Source of the DNA: Lachnospiraceae bacterium
GTDB lineage: Bacteria; Bacillota; Clostridia; Lachnospirales; Lachnospiraceae
Assembly: GCA_900763175.1 (NCBI GenBank)
Contig: CAAFJI010000196.1
Location: 1 to 10,185 of the forward strand
Length of the DNA: 10,185 bases
Reading direction: 5' to 3'
The position numbers and the translations under genes are program-made. The notes under the pieces are model-generated. The model did no database searches. It was not told the origin of the DNA and was given only the letters and a program-made list of their open reading frames with translations. Of this stretch, positions 1 to 7,840 are shown one piece after another. Within the stretch, counting starts at the first letter, position 1; every line of letters starts with the position of its first letter.

Positions 1-963
1 ACACAAATAGCTGGAGCTAAGATTGACATTGGAAGAAATGGAAGCAAGTGTAAGCCGGTGCATATAGTTTTCTTCCAGATAGCTCAAGGTTTTTGCCACA
101 TCATCTTTATAATGTCCTTCATTTGAGATAAAAGTCTGATAAATCTTCCTTGCCTCTTCATAGTTTTTTAGATTTTCCTGGTAAGGCATATCGGGAGCAA
201 AGGATTGATACATCGTAAAACGGTTATACAATTTCTTTATCAACTGCTCAACTTTTACCTGGCTTATGATCAGTTCCTTCTGTGAAAAAACAACCAGTGC
301 GCTAAAATCACTTAGAACAAGAATGTAAGGCTGTAATACTCCCTGTACTGCATCAAGAATCATATCACACAAAAGCTTCCCGGATATGGAAAAGGCTTCA
401 TTTGAAAGGTATTTTTCGAAAGTGACATAGCAGATTGCACAGCTCTTCTCCATAAAAGAAAGATCGTTCTCTGAATGTGCCTGCAAAAATGCCGGAAGTG
501 TAGCTTCTCCCTGAAAAAAGGAGAGGAGCAGGTCTGTTTTGTTCGAAGAAGTATTTACACTTAAATCAGACCTTTCTCCGGCTTTTTTCTGTAGTTTTTC
601 CGTTGTTTTGTTAAGGCATGCCAAAAGATTATCTGGCTGAATTTTTATTTTCAGCAGATAATCGGCTGCCCCGAGAAGCAATGCACTTCTCACAGAATCA
701 AAATCCTCATAGTTGCTAAGTACCAGAATTTCTCCAGGGTATCCCTTTTCCTTCAATGTACGGATTAGTTCCAGTCCATCCATTTCCGGCATTTTTAAGT
801 CTGTAATGATCACATCTGGCTGATGTTTCTGAATCAATGGCATTGCCTCCAGACCGTTTGAGGCAGTTCCGCAGATAGAAAAACCATGTTCTTCCCAGGG
901 AAGGATAGAACGGAGAGCAATTTTTACGATTGGTTCATCATCTATGATAAGTATGGTATACAT
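1..963 (-). CDS. Response regulator, receiver plus AraC-type DNA-binding domain (3' end outside window)
   Basis: The frame is open for 321 codons from ATG at 963-961 to the left edge without a stop, so the C-terminus is missing. Residues 1-120 form a CheY-like receiver domain: acidic pocket D8-D9, phosphoacceptor D55 in the ITDLKMPEMDG segment, S83 in the switch region and K105 in ADYLLK. A poorly conserved linker of about 170 residues follows, as in YesN-type regulators. From about residue 293 (LSYLEENYMHRLTLASISS) the first AraC-type helix-turn-helix begins and is cut by the window edge. The gene starts one base after the kinase stop codon, with AAAGGA (plus-strand complement around 970-976) as ribosome binding site, so the two are co-transcribed and probably translationally coupled. 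It presumably receives phosphate from the upstream kinase and activates the divergent fucosidase/ABC operon; this target is inferred from position. Confidence 0.93.
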   Translation of the reverse strand, partial: MYTILIIDDEPIVKIALRSILPWEEHGFSICGTASNGLEAMPLIQKHQPDVIITDLKMPEMDGLELIRTLKEKGYPGEILVLSNYEDFDSVRSALLLGAADYLLKIKIQPDNLLACLNKTTEKLQKKAGERSDLSVNTSSNKTDLLLSFFQGEATLPAFLQAHSENDLSFMEKSCAICYVTFEKYLSNEAFSISGKLLCDMILDAVQGVLQPYILVLSDFSALVVFSQKELIISQVKVEQLIKKLYNRFTMYQSFAPDMPYQENLKNYEEARKIYQTFISNEGHYKDDVAKTLSYLEENYMHRLTLASISSNVNLSSSYLC

Positions 964-964
964 A

Positions 965-2767
965 TTAATTCCTTTCTGTGTTTTTACATTCTGAAACGGA
1001 ATCCCTATGGTCCGTGTTCAGCTTCGGTAACGTTAAAGTGCAGGTTGTCCCAGCACCTGGATGACTTTCAATTTTCAATCCGTATTCCCGGCCGAAGTTC
1101 AGCTGTATCCGGTCATTTACATTGGAAACCCCGATTTTTTTGCGAGCCTTGTGGGGTGCAAGTGCGGCAGGAGTTACTTCAAAACCTTTCCCATTATCTG
1201 TAAGCTCTATCATTATATTTCCATTTTCTTCCCAGCATGTGATCATGATTTCCATGACGGAGCCGTCATCAGAAGAACCATGCATAACTGAATTTTCAGC
1301 AAGAGGCTGAAGAATCAGTTTTGGAATAAGACAGGAAAGCAGTTCATCCTCTTCTGTATGGATGGAATATTCAAAACTTCCCGCATAACGGATCCTGAGA
1401 ATGGAAAAATAGTTTTCCAGGTTTTCCAGCTCTTCCTGGATGGTAATGTATTCATTTTTATTGGTAAGTGTATTTTGTAAAAGACTGCTAAGTGCCTGGA
1501 TGCCATCACTGACAATTTGATCCTTGTGCATAGCAGCCACAAATCGAAGACTGTTTAGGGTATTAAACAGAAAGTGTGGATTTAACTGGTATTGGAGCAT
1601 CTGTAATTCTAATTCTCTTTTTTTCTCCTCCTGTTCTTTTTGCTGATGAATCAGCCGATCAATGGTATCTGCCATATGGTTCATGCTTCCGGAAAGATCA
1701 GATAACTCATCCGAACAGATATCCTGGATCCGGACACTTAAGTCTCCGTCAGAGAGTTTTTTACAAAAATCCAACATACTTCGGATTGGTGATGTGATTC
1801 CAAGGTATACGGCCGAGACAATTGCGACACACAGAAGAACCAGAAAAACGGCAACGATCAGAATCCTTTTCAGCATGGTGTAGACTTCCGAATTGATATA
1901 GTGATAGGGCATGGTATACACGAAAAGCTGATTCAGATTTTTATTAAAGATATATGTGACCAGCTGTTCCTGTCCGTTTTCATCAATACTGAAGGAATCC
2001 GTTTTCTTTGGCAGTCTGTTTTCTATGTTTTTCAGTAATTCCTTATCTGCTTTCTGACCCATTCCTACTTTCCTGTCCCAGGAGGAAAGGATAGTGCCAT
2101 CTGTATTCAGATACATGATGTTGGAAGAATCAGCCAAACCAACAGGCTCCAGTACCGTTTTGGAAAAGATCTTTTCATCAATAGAGATCAACGTATAACC
2201 AATTACCTGGCTCTGATTATACTGCTTATAAATTCTACGGCCCAGAACAAGAATGTCCCTGTCACGATAAGTATGAACATAAGCCCATACATCCCCTGTT
2301 TCTGTCTCCAGCCGGTCCAGGAGCCTATCCACATCCTCCTGATAGAATCCATCATACCCCAGATCATAAAAGATATTTCCATCTGTATCATATACAGTTA
2401 TATTTTTTGCCTGTGCAGGATAGATGATTTTACTGCGAATCATGGATTGAATTTCGGTGATTGCCTTGTTTTTTTCCATATCTGTCATATCTTTGTTCAG
2501 AAGACCATCTTTGATTTCCTGACTGACACAGATAGAGCCGCACAGATACTGGTATTTTTCAATTTCACTGACCATGTTCAGATTGATCATGGACAAGGTC
2601 TGGGAAATGGAAGCGGAAAGTTTTGACCTAAGTGCGACTGAAAAAATATGAAAAGAATAGCCGCTGATTCCTGCTAATGGTATAATGGAAATCATCAGAA
2701 GTGCAATCATAAGCCTGGTTTTAATGCTGAATTTACGGAATCCCTGGTAATGCCGCCTTTTTCTCAT
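965..2767 (-). CDS. Sensor histidine kinase, YesM-like, with extracellular sensor and HAMP domain
   Basis: This 600-residue membrane kinase has the YesM layout. TM1 lies at about 17-40, an extracellular sensor region of about 255 residues (likely double-Cache fold, inferred) follows, and TM2 lies at about 300-322. A HAMP domain begins at SPIRSML (about 326-375) and a short coiled coil rich in E/K/Q leads into a His_kinase domain with H398 in QLNPHFLFNTLN. The ATPase domain shows the N box (N492 in PLAENSVMHG), the DNGKG motif (524-528), a GVSNVNDRI stretch and a C-terminal GAGTTCTLTLP. All catalytic motifs are present, so it should be active. The start is supported by AAAGGGA about 8 bases upstream of the ATG. 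It probably detects an extracellular glycan or a binding protein-ligand complex and phosphorylates the adjacent regulator. The ligand cannot be read from the sequence. Confidence 0.95.
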   Translation of the reverse strand: MRKRRHYQGFRKFSIKTRLMIALLMISIIPLAGISGYSFHIFSVALRSKLSASISQTLSMINLNMVSEIEKYQYLCGSICVSQEIKDGLLNKDMTDMEKNKAITEIQSMIRSKIIYPAQAKNITVYDTDGNIFYDLGYDGFYQEDVDRLLDRLETETGDVWAYVHTYRDRDILVLGRRIYKQYNQSQVIGYTLISIDEKIFSKTVLEPVGLADSSNIMYLNTDGTILSSWDRKVGMGQKADKELLKNIENRLPKKTDSFSIDENGQEQLVTYIFNKNLNQLFVYTMPYHYINSEVYTMLKRILIVAVFLVLLCVAIVSAVYLGITSPIRSMLDFCKKLSDGDLSVRIQDICSDELSDLSGSMNHMADTIDRLIHQQKEQEEKKRELELQMLQYQLNPHFLFNTLNSLRFVAAMHKDQIVSDGIQALSSLLQNTLTNKNEYITIQEELENLENYFSILRIRYAGSFEYSIHTEEDELLSCLIPKLILQPLAENSVMHGSSDDGSVMEIMITCWEENGNIMIELTDNGKGFEVTPAALAPHKARKKIGVSNVNDRIQLNFGREYGLKIESHPGAGTTCTLTLPKLNTDHRDSVSECKNTERN

Positions 2768-2860
2768 TTTAATATCCCTTTTCTCTTATTATGATCAGTT
2801 GATGTTGCAATCCAAAATTCCTTTTCGTCTAGTATAGCGAAAATTAAGTATCATACGTTC

Positions 2861-2866
2861 ATTATA
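2861..2866 (-). promoter_or_regulatory. Candidate -10 box for the kinase/regulator genes
   Basis: On the minus strand this reads TATAAT, a perfect consensus -10 about 95 bases upstream of the kinase start. The hexamer 17 bases further upstream reads TGGATT, a poor -35, so the promoter would be weak or activator-dependent. A TATACT (2836-2831) is an alternative -10, also without a good -35. Confidence 0.3.
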
Positions 2867-2992
2867 CAGGAAAAGGACAGGATAATCCATTTAAAACGAA
2901 AATGCAAAAAAATCGTACATATATAGCACAAGAAAATCCATATAGGATAATTTGTATAAGAAGATGTTCTATATACAGGAGCGTTTTGTCAA

Positions 2993-3021
2993 TTTACCAC
3001 AAGCAGAATTGCGCTTATAAT
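2993..3021 (+). promoter_or_regulatory. Sigma-A type promoter of the transporter-fucosidase operon
   Basis: A TTTACC -35 (2993-2998, four of six consensus bases) is separated by 17 bases from a perfect TATAAT -10 (3016-3021). Transcription would begin near 3028 and give a leader of about 45 bases before the binding-protein start. The weak -35, with the TATACAGGA repeat (2972-2980) ending about a dozen bases upstream of it, suits an activator-dependent promoter, which fits control by the divergent AraC-type regulator. Confidence 0.6.
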
Positions 3022-3055
3022 AACATCATCAGGCAAACATAATAAAAAGCCAATT

Positions 3056-3064
3056 AAAAGGAGG
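3056..3064 (+). promoter_or_regulatory. Strong ribosome binding site of the binding-protein gene
   Basis: AAAAGGAGG lies 9 bases before the ATG at 3074. It is the closest match to consensus in the window, in keeping with the high expression expected of a solute-binding protein, and it fixes the start codon. Confidence 0.75.
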
Positions 3065-3073
3065 AACCAACCT

Positions 3074-4420
3074 ATGAAAAAAAGATTTGCAGCTTCTGCC
3101 ATGATCCTTGCCATGAGTGCAGCTACCGTGCTTTCCCCACTCACTGCATTTGCAGAGACAGAAGAACAGGAACTGAACATTGCCATTTTCCAGGGAGGAT
3201 ACGGAGATGCCTACTGGAATCAGATGGTAGAACTTTTTGAGCAGAGCCACGAAGGCGTAAAAGTAAATATGACAATCAGCCCTACCATTGGAGATATTAT
3301 CCGTCCACAGATTGTTGCCGGAAATGCACCTGATTTTATCTGTCTCAATGATGGTGGAGAAGACGGTGTAATTCTATCCCTTATCAAAGAACATGCGCTT
3401 TTAAATCTGAACGATGTATTTGATGGCGAAAATTATGCCGGAACCGGTACACTTAGGGATGATATTACAGATGGAATCCTGGAAAGTACAAAATGTGCAC
3501 CTTATGGAGACGATGAGATTTATCTTGCGCCATTTAACAGCGGTCCGCAGGGTCTGATCTATAATAAAACTTTCTTTGATGAGAATAATCTGGAAGTGCC
3601 AAAGACGTGGAACGAATTCTTTGCTCTTGGTGATGCCGTAAAAGAGATTGACGGACGTGCACTGTTTACCTATCAGGGAATTTATCCAGGTTATATGGAA
3701 GAAATGCTCTGGCCGGCAATCGCAAACGAATGTGGCGAGGATGCACTGAAAAAGATTGCAAATTATGAGGAAGGCTCTTTTAACAACGAAGGTGTATTAA
3801 AAGCTCTTACACACATCAAGGAAATTGCAGATAACGGTTATCTCCTTGACGGCACAGTTGGTATGAACCATACCGAATCCCAGACAGAAATGATGCTTGG
3901 AAAGGCAGCATTCATCACAAACGGAACCTGGATGGAAAATGAAATGCAGGATGCACCAAGAGAAGAGGGATTTGAATTTGCCATGGCTCCAATCCCAACT
4001 GAGAATGCAGATGACGTACATTATGTATTTGACAGCTGTGAGCAGTTCTCCATTCCGGCAGCTGCCAAGAATCCAGAACTTGCAAAAGAATTCCTTCGTT
4101 TCCTGTACAGTGATGAGTCTGTATCTGCATTTGCAGAAGCTTCCGGTGCCCTGTATGCTACAAAGAGTGCTCGTGAAGTAGCAAAAGACAAACTTTCCAC
4201 AGCAATTTACAATATGTACGGAATCTATGAAGAAGCCAACGCTTCCTCCCTGATCATGAGCTTTGCAGCAGTTCCTGCCGACTGTAAGATCAATCCAAAA
4301 GACGAGATCTTCAACCCGATTACTTCTGTTATGAATGATGAAATGACAGTAGAAGAATGGGCACAGAATGTAGAAGACGCTTTTGCTCAGGTTCGTGCGG
4401 ATATGGAATCTGCGAACTGA
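3074..4420 (+). CDS. Extracellular sugar-binding protein of a CUT1 ABC importer
   Basis: This 448-residue protein is a solute-binding protein of the SBP_bac_1 type. It has an N-terminal signal sequence with KKR, a hydrophobic core (about 6-22) and a signal-peptidase I-like AFA site before E28. The mature part opens with ELNIAIFQGG, resembling the first strand of this fold, and contains the usual NKTFFDENNLEVPKTWNEF segment and the motif with a G-T-W in AAFITNGTWM. Length is normal for the family. It is first in an operon with two CUT1 permeases and two fucosidases, so it probably captures a fucosylated oligosaccharide outside the cell; the ligand is inferred only from neighbours. Oddly for a Gram-positive binding protein, there is no cysteine in or directly after the signal sequence, so no lipobox is visible and the anchoring mode is unclear. 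Confidence 0.93.
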   Translation: MKKRFAASAMILAMSAATVLSPLTAFAETEEQELNIAIFQGGYGDAYWNQMVELFEQSHEGVKVNMTISPTIGDIIRPQIVAGNAPDFICLNDGGEDGVILSLIKEHALLNLNDVFDGENYAGTGTLRDDITDGILESTKCAPYGDDEIYLAPFNSGPQGLIYNKTFFDENNLEVPKTWNEFFALGDAVKEIDGRALFTYQGIYPGYMEEMLWPAIANECGEDALKKIANYEEGSFNNEGVLKALTHIKEIADNGYLLDGTVGMNHTESQTEMMLGKAAFITNGTWMENEMQDAPREEGFEFAMAPIPTENADDVHYVFDSCEQFSIPAAAKNPELAKEFLRFLYSDESVSAFAEASGALYATKSAREVAKDKLSTAIYNMYGIYEEANASSLIMSFAAVPADCKINPKDEIFNPITSVMNDEMTVEEWAQNVEDAFAQVRADMESAN

Positions 4421-4493
4421 TCCTGTAAGATAGTTACTTTCAACATATAACATTCAGTAACACATATTTGGAATTGAACAGTAACACTCCTGG

Positions 4494-4529
4494 AAAAGCT
4501 GCTGCACAATATATGCAGCAGCTTTTCTT
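4494..4529 (+). terminator. Stem-loop between binding-protein and permease genes (probable attenuating terminator)
   Basis: AAAAGCTGCTGCA (4494-4506) pairs perfectly with TGCAGCAGCTTTT (4514-4526) around a 7-base loop, and the descending arm ends in a T run followed by CTT. It sits in the 187-base gap after the binding-protein stop. It looks like an intrinsic terminator, but the same-strand permeases follow with no strong promoter of their own. It therefore probably acts as a partial terminator or an mRNA 3' stabiliser, giving more binding protein than membrane subunits, as seen in other sugar ABC operons. Confidence 0.75.
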
Positions 4530-4592
4530 GACTCTGATAGCCATAAGATCTGTTGTCTGGCAAAATAATCTGTCGGGCAGCCTAAAATAAAA

Positions 4593-4610
4593 AAGAGGTG
4601 ACCAAACGTG
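4593..4610 (+). promoter_or_regulatory. Ribosome binding site and GTG start of the first permease
   Basis: AAGAGGTGA (4593-4601) stands 6 bases before a GTG codon at 4608, giving the N-terminus (M)VKKPKLF. No in-frame ATG with a comparable site is nearby, and the other GTG at 4598 is out of frame. The GTG start is therefore the best choice. Confidence 0.7.
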
Positions 4611-5489
4611 GTAAAAAAACCAAAATTATTCATTGCCTTGTGTACACTTCCGGCACTGATTCTTACGATCGTTTTCATGATCGCACCAATGCTGAATGCC
4701 ATTTATCTTTCTTTTACCAGTTCTACTGCGCTAAGCGTTGGGTTTAACAGTAAATTTGTATTTCTTGATAACTATATTTATATGTTTCGGGACAAGGATT
4801 TCCTTCAGGCCCTTTATAATACCTTTAAATTAATGCTTGTGATCCCTGCTGTGACAATCTTTTTAAGCCTTGTATTCGCTTTTATCCTCACACAGGGACA
4901 ATTAAAAGAAAAATCCTTCTACCGTACGGTATTCTTTTTCCCAAGCATTGTCTCCATGACAGTCGTTGGTATTGTATGGTCCTTTGTTTTTAATCCTACA
5001 AGGGGAATTCTGAACCATATGCTGGATCTTTTCCATCTGTCTACCTGGAAACATGCCTGGCTGGGAGAAGGAAAAACAGCGCTTTGGTGTATCGGTGCAG
5101 CACTGGTATGGCAGGCAGTGGGCTATTATATGGTCATGCATGTGGCGTCCATTGACGGAATTTCCCAGGAGGTTTATGAAGCAGCCTCTATTGATGGTGC
5201 AACGGGAGTCCAGAAGTTCTTTAAGATTACCATTCCACTACTTCGGAAATCTATTGGAACAACTTATATCCTTTCTTTGTCCGGAACCATCAATTTAAGT
5301 TTTACACTGTCCAATGTCATGACTGGCGGCGGTCCAAATGGGGCATCCAGTGTCCTTTTACAGTATATGTACACCCAGGGTATGCGAAACGCAAACTTCG
5401 GATATGCCATGGCCATTGCCATGTTTACTCTGATACTGGCAGTGATTCTTGCCATGATCTCACGTAAACTGTCGTCGGAAAAGGAATAG
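4608..5489 (+). CDS. CUT1 sugar ABC transporter permease, MalF/UgpA-like
   Basis: This 293-residue integral membrane protein has about six hydrophobic segments (approximately 7-30, 71-95, 108-128, 158-180, 215-237 and 265-285). The EAA loop that docks on the ATPase is clear at about 191-210 (EAASIDGATGVQKFFKI), and FTLSNVMTGGGPN (about 232-244) is the typical signature of MalF/UgpA-type subunits. Length is normal for a short CUT1 permease without the extra MalF periplasmic loop. With the next gene it forms the heterodimeric membrane channel of the importer. It is separated from the binding-protein gene by a stem-loop, and its stop codon overlaps the ribosome binding site of the second permease, so the two permeases are tightly coupled. 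Confidence 0.95.
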   Translation: MVKKPKLFIALCTLPALILTIVFMIAPMLNAIYLSFTSSTALSVGFNSKFVFLDNYIYMFRDKDFLQALYNTFKLMLVIPAVTIFLSLVFAFILTQGQLKEKSFYRTVFFFPSIVSMTVVGIVWSFVFNPTRGILNHMLDLFHLSTWKHAWLGEGKTALWCIGAALVWQAVGYYMVMHVASIDGISQEVYEAASIDGATGVQKFFKITIPLLRKSIGTTYILSLSGTINLSFTLSNVMTGGGPNGASSVLLQYMYTQGMRNANFGYAMAIAMFTLILAVILAMISRKLSSEKE

Positions 5490-5499
5490 GAGGAAACTG

Positions 5500-6327
5500 A
5501 TGAAAACTGTAAGAACCTGGTGCACCAGAATCCTGATGATTCTGTTCACGATCGTATTTCTATATCCACTTTTCTGGAATCTGATGTCTGCATTTAAAAC
5601 CAATGCAGAATACCTGACAGATCCCTATGCATTACCGGCAGCACTCAATCTGGATAACTTTGTATCTGCCTGGGAAAAAGCGAATATTGCCGCTTATTTT
5701 GGAAACTCCATTTTTGTAACAATTGTGTCCACACTTTTATTGCTTCTGTTTGTGATTCCTATTTCTTATGTACTTGCAAGATACCGTTTTGTAGGCAGCA
5801 AACTGATCTCTACTGTTTATATGGCTTGTATCTTCCTTCAGGCAACTTATATTATGATTCCGCTGTTCCTGGAACTGCAGTCGGTGAATGGTCTGAATAA
5901 TCTTCCTGTACTATGCTTGGTATATGCAGTCATGCAATTTCCGTTTTGTATCTTCACTTTACAGGGATTTATGTCAGCAGTCCCACATGATTACGAAGAA
6001 TCTGCAAGGATTGACGGAGCTACCAATATTCAGCTTCTGCTAAAAGTGATGGTACCCCTGGCAAAGCCTGGAATAGCAACAATCACTATGTTAAGTGCAA
6101 TGGGATTCTGGAACGAATACCCCCTGGCTTTGGTACTGCTCACAGAAGATGCAAAGAAAACCCTGCCAATTGGAATGGCAAATCTGTTTGAAGTGCAGAA
6201 ATACGCCACTGACTGGGGCGCTTTATTTGCTGGTCTTGTGATCGTTATGATTCCAACGATCATCATTTATCTCATTGGTCAGAGATATTTGCTGCAGGGC
6301 ATCGGAGCAGGAGGACTAAAAGGATAA
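5500..6327 (+). CDS. CUT1 sugar ABC transporter permease, MalG/UgpE-like
   Basis: This 275-residue protein is the second membrane subunit. It has about six hydrophobic segments (approximately 10-31, 70-93, 101-124, 134-156, 190-212 and 241-263). The EAA-type loop is at about 166-186 (EESARIDGATNIQLLLKV), followed by WNEYPLALVLL and LPIGM, hallmarks of MalG-like subunits, and the C-terminus GGLKG is typical. The start follows the previous gene by 10 bases with TAGGAGG overlapping the upstream stop codon. No ABC ATPase gene follows; in Gram-positive CUT1 systems the ATPase is often a shared MsmX/MsmK protein encoded elsewhere, and that is the likely arrangement here. Confidence 0.95.
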   Translation: MKTVRTWCTRILMILFTIVFLYPLFWNLMSAFKTNAEYLTDPYALPAALNLDNFVSAWEKANIAAYFGNSIFVTIVSTLLLLLFVIPISYVLARYRFVGSKLISTVYMACIFLQATYIMIPLFLELQSVNGLNNLPVLCLVYAVMQFPFCIFTLQGFMSAVPHDYEESARIDGATNIQLLLKVMVPLAKPGIATITMLSAMGFWNEYPLALVLLTEDAKKTLPIGMANLFEVQKYATDWGALFAGLVIVMIPTIIIYLIGQRYLLQGIGAGGLKG

Positions 6328-6373
6328 TTATTTGATATCTTGAAACAAATGTTTATGAATAAGGAGGGAGCAA

Positions 6374-7813
6374 ATGCCGACAGATCAGGAATTGGTTAAA
6401 GTGGTTCCGTCAAAAAGACAGCTTGCCTATCAGGCTACGGAATTTTATGCCTTTTTTCACTTTGGAATGAATACATATACAAATCGGGAATGGGGAGACG
6501 GAACCGAAGATCCGGCAATTTTTAATCCGGCAGAATTTGACGCCAGACAGTGGGTGGAAGCGGCCAAAAGTGCAGGTATGAAAGGCGTGATCCTCACCTG
6601 TAAACATCATGACGGATTCTGCCTGTGGCCAACAAAATATACAGCTCACAGCGTGACAGCAAGTCCATGGAAAAATGGGCAGGGAGACATAGTACGGGAC
6701 GTAGCGGATGCCTGCAGAGAATACGGAATGAAGTTTGGAATCTATCTTTCTCCATGGGACCGAAACCAGCCTTGTTATGGAAGCGGGAAAGAATACAATG
6801 ATTACTATATCTCCCAGCTTACAGAACTTCTGACAGGATATGGGGACATCTTCAGCGTATGGCTGGATGGAGCCTGCGGGGAAGGCCCAAATGGGAAAAA
6901 GCAGATCTACGACTGGGAGCGCTATTATGCCTGTGTGCGTAAATACCAGCCGGATGCCTGCATCTGTGTATGCGGACCGGATATCCGATGGTGCGGAAAT
7001 GAAGCCGGTGATGTGCGAAAATCAGAGTGGAGTGTTGTCCCTGCCCGCACCGCAATGGCAGAAAGCGTTCAGGAAAAGAGCCAACAGTCAGATAATGCTG
7101 AATTTCGTCAGCGAAAAATCACCAGTGATATGGAAGACCTTGGAAGCCGGGAAGTCCTGAAAGGAGAAAATGATCTGATCTGGTATCCTGCAGAAGTAAA
7201 CACTTCCATAAGACCTGGATGGTTCTATCATAAAGAAGAGGACGATAATGTCAAAAGCCTGGAAGAATTAAAACATATTTATCTAGGCTCAGCAGGAGGA
7301 AATGCAACGTTTCTTTTGAATATCCCACCAATGCCAAATGGACTGCTCCATGAAAATGACGTAAACCGTCTGAGGGAATTTGGAGAGTGGAAACAGGAAG
7401 CCTTTTCCTGTAATCTGGCAAAAACGGCAGATGTTTTTTCAAAAGATGAGGATCCGGACCATCCGGTATGCAATCTGCTGGAGGGTACTTCTAATACCTG
7501 GTATCAGCCTAAAGAGGGTAAAATTCCGACTGAACTTATTTTTTCCCTGCCAGAAGCCAGGCGTGTTGGTTATCTGGTGCTAAAAGAAGCAATCCAGTAC
7601 AGCCAGAGAGTGGAAGCGTTTCAAGTATCCGTAAAGACAGCCAAAAATGTTGATTGGGAAAAGATATATGATGGAACTGTAATTGGATATCAGAAGATCA
7701 TTCCGGTTTTCCGAGAGAATGTAGAAGAAGTGAAAATTCTGATCCAGGATTTCAGAGTTTTACCACTGTTGTCATTTGTGGGAATATATCAAGATCGTGG
7801 TCAGTCTGACTAG
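6374..7813 (+). CDS. Alpha-L-fucosidase, family GH29 (subfamily B-like), cytoplasmic
   Basis: This 479-residue enzyme should hydrolyse alpha-linked terminal fucose with retention of configuration. The N-terminal barrel (about 1-345) carries FFHFGMNTYT (27-36), CKHHDGF (76-82), a nucleophile candidate D165 in VWLDGACGEGPNG and E218 in RKSEWSVVP as acid/base candidate. The later blocks EFRQRKI, DLGSRE, PAEVNTSIRPGWFYH and GGNATFLLNIPP are also GH29-typical. The DGAxGEGPNGKKQ style and the length match the GH29-B group, which prefers alpha-1,3/1,4-fucose next to a branched galactose (Lewis-type or 3-fucosyl structures); this specificity is inferred. A smaller C-terminal beta-sandwich (about 355-479) follows. 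There is no signal peptide, so it acts on imported sugar. AAGGAGG lies 6 bases before the ATG, and the gap after the permease is 46 bases. Confidence 0.95.
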   Translation: MPTDQELVKVVPSKRQLAYQATEFYAFFHFGMNTYTNREWGDGTEDPAIFNPAEFDARQWVEAAKSAGMKGVILTCKHHDGFCLWPTKYTAHSVTASPWKNGQGDIVRDVADACREYGMKFGIYLSPWDRNQPCYGSGKEYNDYYISQLTELLTGYGDIFSVWLDGACGEGPNGKKQIYDWERYYACVRKYQPDACICVCGPDIRWCGNEAGDVRKSEWSVVPARTAMAESVQEKSQQSDNAEFRQRKITSDMEDLGSREVLKGENDLIWYPAEVNTSIRPGWFYHKEEDDNVKSLEELKHIYLGSAGGNATFLLNIPPMPNGLLHENDVNRLREFGEWKQEAFSCNLAKTADVFSKDEDPDHPVCNLLEGTSNTWYQPKEGKIPTELIFSLPEARRVGYLVLKEAIQYSQRVEAFQVSVKTAKNVDWEKIYDGTVIGYQKIIPVFRENVEEVKILIQDFRVLPLLSFVGIYQDRGQSD

Positions 7814-7840
7814 AAATATATTTCCGGAGAGGATGAGAAG

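Larger units (their letters stand above)
2768..3073. promoter_or_regulatory. Divergent intergenic control region
   Basis: About 300 AT-rich bases separate the leftward kinase/regulator pair from the rightward transporter-fucosidase operon, and no gene is visible in them. The region holds a convincing rightward promoter, a weaker leftward -10 candidate, a palindrome GGATAATCC (2880-2888), an interrupted inverted repeat ATCC-ATATA-GGAT (2936-2948), and two 9-base direct copies of TATACAGGA (2863-2871 and 2972-2980). These are plausible binding sites for the AraC-type response regulator or for a catabolite regulator; assignment is inference. Confidence 0.7.

Noticed and set aside
2273..2626. A 117-codon plus-strand frame inside the histidine kinase
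   Set aside because: It is antisense to a conserved kinase, with no ribosome binding site and no recognisable motif.
2986..2991. TTGTCA as the -35 of the transporter promoter
   Set aside because: It is 24 bases from the perfect TATAAT, too far; TTTACC at 17 bases is the better partner.
3797..4453. A 218-codon open frame on the minus strand opposite the binding-protein gene
   Set aside because: It lies wholly across a well-supported gene, is rich in Cys, Phe and His in no domain-like pattern, and has no ribosome binding site; it is a shadow frame.
4528..4569. A second promoter after the hairpin, from TTGACT (4528-4533) or AATAAT (4564-4569)
   Set aside because: TTGACT has only a poor hexamer (TGTTGT) at 17 bases, and AATAAT has no -35 at proper spacing, so no pair is convincing.
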